Source of the DNA: Sedimenticola sp.
GTDB taxonomy: Bacteria > Pseudomonadota > Gammaproteobacteria > Chromatiales > Chromatiaceae
NCBI GenBank assembly: GCA_011051655.1
Contig: DRKS01000018.1
Coordinates: forward strand, 1 to 45,007
Direction of reading: 5' to 3'
DNA: 45,007 nt
The notes beneath the pieces were generated by a model. That model saw only the letters and a program-made list of their open reading frames with translations. It searched no databases and was not told the origin of the DNA. The translations under genes and the position numbers were made by a program. Positions 42,646-45,007 of this stretch are shown piece by piece. Position 1 is the stretch's first letter. Each line of letters begins with the position of its first letter.

Positions 42646-43757
42646 AGCACGTCGACGAGTACCGCAACGGCAGGCTGGCGCGGGCCATGGCCCGCGCCAT
42701 CGCCGCAGAGGCGCGGCCGGGACGCGTCTATCGCCTGATGGAATTCTGCGGCGGCCATACCCATGGCATCCACCGGTACGGCATTCCCGGGCTGTTGCCG
42801 GACAATGTGCGCATGATCCACGGCCCCGGCTGTCCGGTGTGCGTGTTGCCCATGGGCCGCATCGATGCCGCCATCGAACTGGCCAACAGGCCCGAAGTCA
42901 TTCTGTGCACCTATGCCGACATGCTGCGGGTCCCCGGCTCCAGGCGCACCAGCCTGATGCAGGCCCGCGCCCTGGGGGCCGACGTGCGCATGCTCTATTC
43001 CACCCTGGACGCACTGAAGATCGCCCGGGAGAACCCGGGGCGTGAGGTGGTGTTCTTCGCCATCGGCTTCGAGACCACCACGCCTCCAACCGCCATGGCG
43101 GTGAAAGAGGCGCAACGGCTCGGCCTGGGCAATTTCACCGTTTTCTGCAACCACGTGCTGACGCCGCCGGCCATGCGGGGCATCCTGGCCCAGCCGGGGG
43201 TCATGATCGACGGCTTCGTGGGGCCCGGCCACGTCAGCGCCGTCATCGGCAGGGACGCCTATGAATTCGCGGCCCGGGAATACGCCAAACCCCTGGTCAT
43301 CTCGGGTTTCGAGCCGCTGGACCTGATGCACGCCATCCGGTTGCTGATCCGGCAGCTCAACGAGGGACGCGCGGAGGTGGAAAACGAGTACGCCAGGGTG
43401 GTGAGCGACCGGGGCAATCCCATCGCCCTGGATCTGATGGACGAGGTCTTCGAACAGCGTCCCAGCTTCGAGTGGCGTGGCCTGGGGATGATCCCCCACA
43501 GCGCGCTCAGGCTGCGTGATGAATTCGCCGCATTTGACGCGGAGCAACGCTTTGCCCTTGCCGCCGGCCCCGTGCCGGACAACAAGGCCTGCGAATGCGC
43601 CGACATCCTGCGCGGCCTGAAACAGCCGCAGGACTGCAAGGTCTTCGCCACTGCCTGCACACCCGACAATCCACTGGGCGCCTGCATGGTCTCATCCGAA
43701 GGCGCCTGCGCCGCCTGGTACACCTATGGCCGCCACCGGAAAAGGAGGCGCGCATGA
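42642..43757 (+). CDS. hypD: Hydrogenase formation protein HypD
   Basis: The 371-residue iron-sulfur protein is the scaffold on which the Fe(CN)2CO group is built. Key motifs are LMEFCGGHTHGI with the Cys that shares iron with HypC, GPGCPVCV, FAIGFETTTPPTA, FCNHVLTPPAM, GFVGPGHVSAVIG, and the C-terminal cluster cysteines in CECADILRG, CKVFATACTPDNPLGACMVSSEGAC. Start overlaps hypC by 4 bases and its end overlaps hypE by 4, so translation is coupled. Confidence 0.95.
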   Translation: MKHVDEYRNGRLARAMARAIAAEARPGRVYRLMEFCGGHTHGIHRYGIPGLLPDNVRMIHGPGCPVCVLPMGRIDAAIELANRPEVILCTYADMLRVPGSRRTSLMQARALGADVRMLYSTLDALKIARENPGREVVFFAIGFETTTPPTAMAVKEAQRLGLGNFTVFCNHVLTPPAMRGILAQPGVMIDGFVGPGHVSAVIGRDAYEFAAREYAKPLVISGFEPLDLMHAIRLLIRQLNEGRAEVENEYARVVSDRGNPIALDLMDEVFEQRPSFEWRGLGMIPHSALRLRDEFAAFDAEQRFALAAGPVPDNKACECADILRGLKQPQDCKVFATACTPDNPLGACMVSSEGACAAWYTYGRHRKRRRA

Positions 43758-44791
43758 GCCGTTCCACCCGCTCCCTGGATCTCAGGCAGGGCCATGTCGA
43801 TATGTCCCACGGCGGCGGCGGCAGGGCCATGGCGCAGCTCATCGAAGAGCTGTTCATGGAACACTTCGACAATGAGCTGTTGCGCCAGCAGAACGACCAG
43901 GCGGCCTTCAATGTAGCGGCGGGCAGGATGGTCATGGCCACCGACAGCCACGTGGTTTTTCCCCTGTTCTTCCCCGGCGGCGACATCGGCAGCCTGTCGG
44001 TCCACGGAACCATCAACGACGTGGCCATGGCGGGGGCCCGGCCTCTGTATCTGTCGGCCGCCTTCATCCTGGAAGAGGGTTTCCCCCTGGCGGATCTGGA
44101 GCGCATCGTCCGCTCCATGGCCCGGGCGTCGCGGGCGGCGGGGGTGCCGGTGGTGACCGGTGACACCAAGGTAGTGGAGCGCGGCAAGGGCGACGGCGTC
44201 TATATCACCACCACCGGCATCGGCGTGGCGCCCGAGGGCGCGCGGATCTCGGCGGACCGCGCACAACCCGGGGACGCCATCCTGATCAATGGCGCCCTGG
44301 GGGATCATGGCGTGGCGGTGATGTCCAGCCGGGAAAATCTCAGCTTCGCCACCAACATCGAATCCGACAGCGCACCCCTGCATACCCTGGTTGCCGCCAT
44401 GGTCGAGGCCTGTCCCGATATCCACTGCCTGCGTGATCCCACCCGCGGTGGTCTCGCCGCCACGCTCAATGAACTGGCTGGGCAGTCGGAGGTCGGCATG
44501 GTGATCCGTGAGCGGGATCTTCCGATACGCGAGGAGGTTGCGGGCGCCTGTGAATTACTGGGCCTCGATCCCCTGTACGTGGCCAACGAGGGCAAGCTGG
44601 TGGCCATCGTCCCCGGGGAGGCGGCGCAGCGGCTGCTGGCGCTCATGCGCGCCCACCCGCTGGGCAGGGAGGCGGCCGTCATCGGCCGGGTGATCGAGGA
44701 TGATCACTGTTTCGTGCAGATGAAAACCGCATTCGGCGGGACGCGCATGGTCGACTGGCTTGCCGCCGAGCAGTTGCCGAGGATCTGTTAG
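43754..44791 (+). CDS. hypE: Carbamoyl dehydratase HypE
   Basis: HypE dehydrates the thiocarboxamide on its C-terminal cysteine to thiocyanate, giving the cyanide ligand. The 345-residue product has an AIR-synthase-like fold with MSHGGGGRAMAQLIEELF, GDIGSLSVHGTINDVAMAGARP, PVVTGDTKVVERG and CLRDPTRGGLAATLNELA, and it ends PRIC with the acceptor Cys345. AGGAGG precedes the start, which overlaps the hypD stop. It is the last of hypF-C-D-E here; hypA and hypB are not in the window. Confidence 0.95.
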   Translation: MSRSTRSLDLRQGHVDMSHGGGGRAMAQLIEELFMEHFDNELLRQQNDQAAFNVAAGRMVMATDSHVVFPLFFPGGDIGSLSVHGTINDVAMAGARPLYLSAAFILEEGFPLADLERIVRSMARASRAAGVPVVTGDTKVVERGKGDGVYITTTGIGVAPEGARISADRAQPGDAILINGALGDHGVAVMSSRENLSFATNIESDSAPLHTLVAAMVEACPDIHCLRDPTRGGLAATLNELAGQSEVGMVIRERDLPIREEVAGACELLGLDPLYVANEGKLVAIVPGEAAQRLLALMRAHPLGREAAVIGRVIEDDHCFVQMKTAFGGTRMVDWLAAEQLPRIC

Positions 44792-44803
44792 GGCCTGTTA
44801 ACA

Positions 44804-45007
44804 CTAATCCAAAGTCGATGTCTGACTGCGGCCATACATATCGAGCAATTGGAGCTGGGTCGCCTTCAGGCGGTCGATGACCATGGCGGAGAACCGCTTC
44901 ATCAATTCATAGCCGAGGGCGGGATCGGCCTCGCATTTGCCGCGCAGGCATTTGCCATCCAGGGCGATGGCGCGGGTATCCTCCACCGCGCGGGCGTCAT
45001 GGTGCCA
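44804..45007 (-). CDS. Cyclic-nucleotide-binding-domain protein (Crp/Fnr-like), N-terminal part beyond the window
   Basis: The frame is open to the last base, so only the C-terminal 67 residues are seen. The segment ARAVEDTRAIALDGKCLRG, then ALGYELMKRFSAMVIDRLKATQLQLLDMYG matches the end of a cNMP-binding beta-roll and the C-helix. No winged helix follows before the stop, so this looks like a stand-alone sensor domain rather than a full Crp regulator. It converges on hypE. Genes of this kind are found next to soluble NiFe hydrogenase operons, which would be further right (inference). Confidence 0.8.
   Translation of the reverse strand, partial: WHHDARAVEDTRAIALDGKCLRGKCEADPALGYELMKRFSAMVIDRLKATQLQLLDMYGRSQTSTLD

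Overview
The window looks like chromosomal DNA of a GC-rich gammaproteobacterium, perhaps a free-living, sulfur- or hydrogen-using Chromatiales-like organism (inference). The reasons are the PBP1B plus TPR-lipoprotein pair, the YoaA-TsaB pair, a fimT-pilV-pilW-pilX-pilY1-pilE minor-pilin operon, parts of the proteobacterial dedicated sortase (Pds) system, an HdfR-type regulator and a hydrogenase maturation operon. The first ~2.5 kb is clearly more AT-rich than the rest and looks acquired.

Layout. 1-2.0 kb: the 3' end of an IS66-family element, then integron gene cassettes separated by three attC-like sites; no integron integrase lies in the window. 2.5-3.7 kb: an NDH-2/SQR-like flavoprotein. 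4.1-7.9 kb: poorly characterised genes, namely two small membrane proteins, a peptidoglycan-binding protein, a secreted protein built from two near-identical halves, and a deoxyribohydrolase-like/TPR (MAP3K TRAFs-binding-like) protein; a MITE-like palindrome follows. 8.1-10.1 kb: a small unknown gene and pdsR, divergent from pdsO, without sortase, target or kinase. 10.2-17.1 kb: DUF4197 protein, PBP1B, an LpoP-like lipoprotein, a DUF6998-like putative nuclease-fold protein, a YoaA/DinG helicase and tsaB. 17.2-24.9 kb (minus strand): the minor pilin operon, whose PilY1 has three repeated beta-rich modules inside its VWA domain. 25.2-33.1 kb: alpha-glucan metabolism (glgB divergent from glgC-GH57-malQ, then galU), with an unusual inverted heptad-repeat array between malQ and galU. 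33.1-37.0 kb (minus): TPR lipoprotein, yqaA, nirD, nirB. 37.3-39.8 kb: beta-carbonic anhydrase, PilZ protein, tRNA-Asn, hdfR, and a small PA3496-like protein. 40.1-44.8 kb: hypF-hypC-hypD-hypE; a cyclic-nucleotide-binding-domain gene runs off the right edge.

How the genes work together. GlgC makes ADP-glucose and GlgB branches the glucan; the GH57 enzyme and MalQ remodel maltodextrins, and GalU diverts glucose-1-phosphate to UDP-glucose. NirBD reduces nitrite to ammonium. HypF/C/D/E make and deliver the Fe(CN)2CO group of a NiFe hydrogenase whose structural genes must lie outside the window. The minor pilins and PilY1 prime and tip type IV pili.

The most unusual signals are the heptanucleotide arrays (31967-32162, and a short related one at 16401-16428, both overlapping a stop codon of the upstream gene), the PilY1 insertion, the 4.1-7.9 kb cluster with the deoxyribohydrolase-TPR protein, the stripped-down Pds locus, and the cassette array broken by an IS66-like element.
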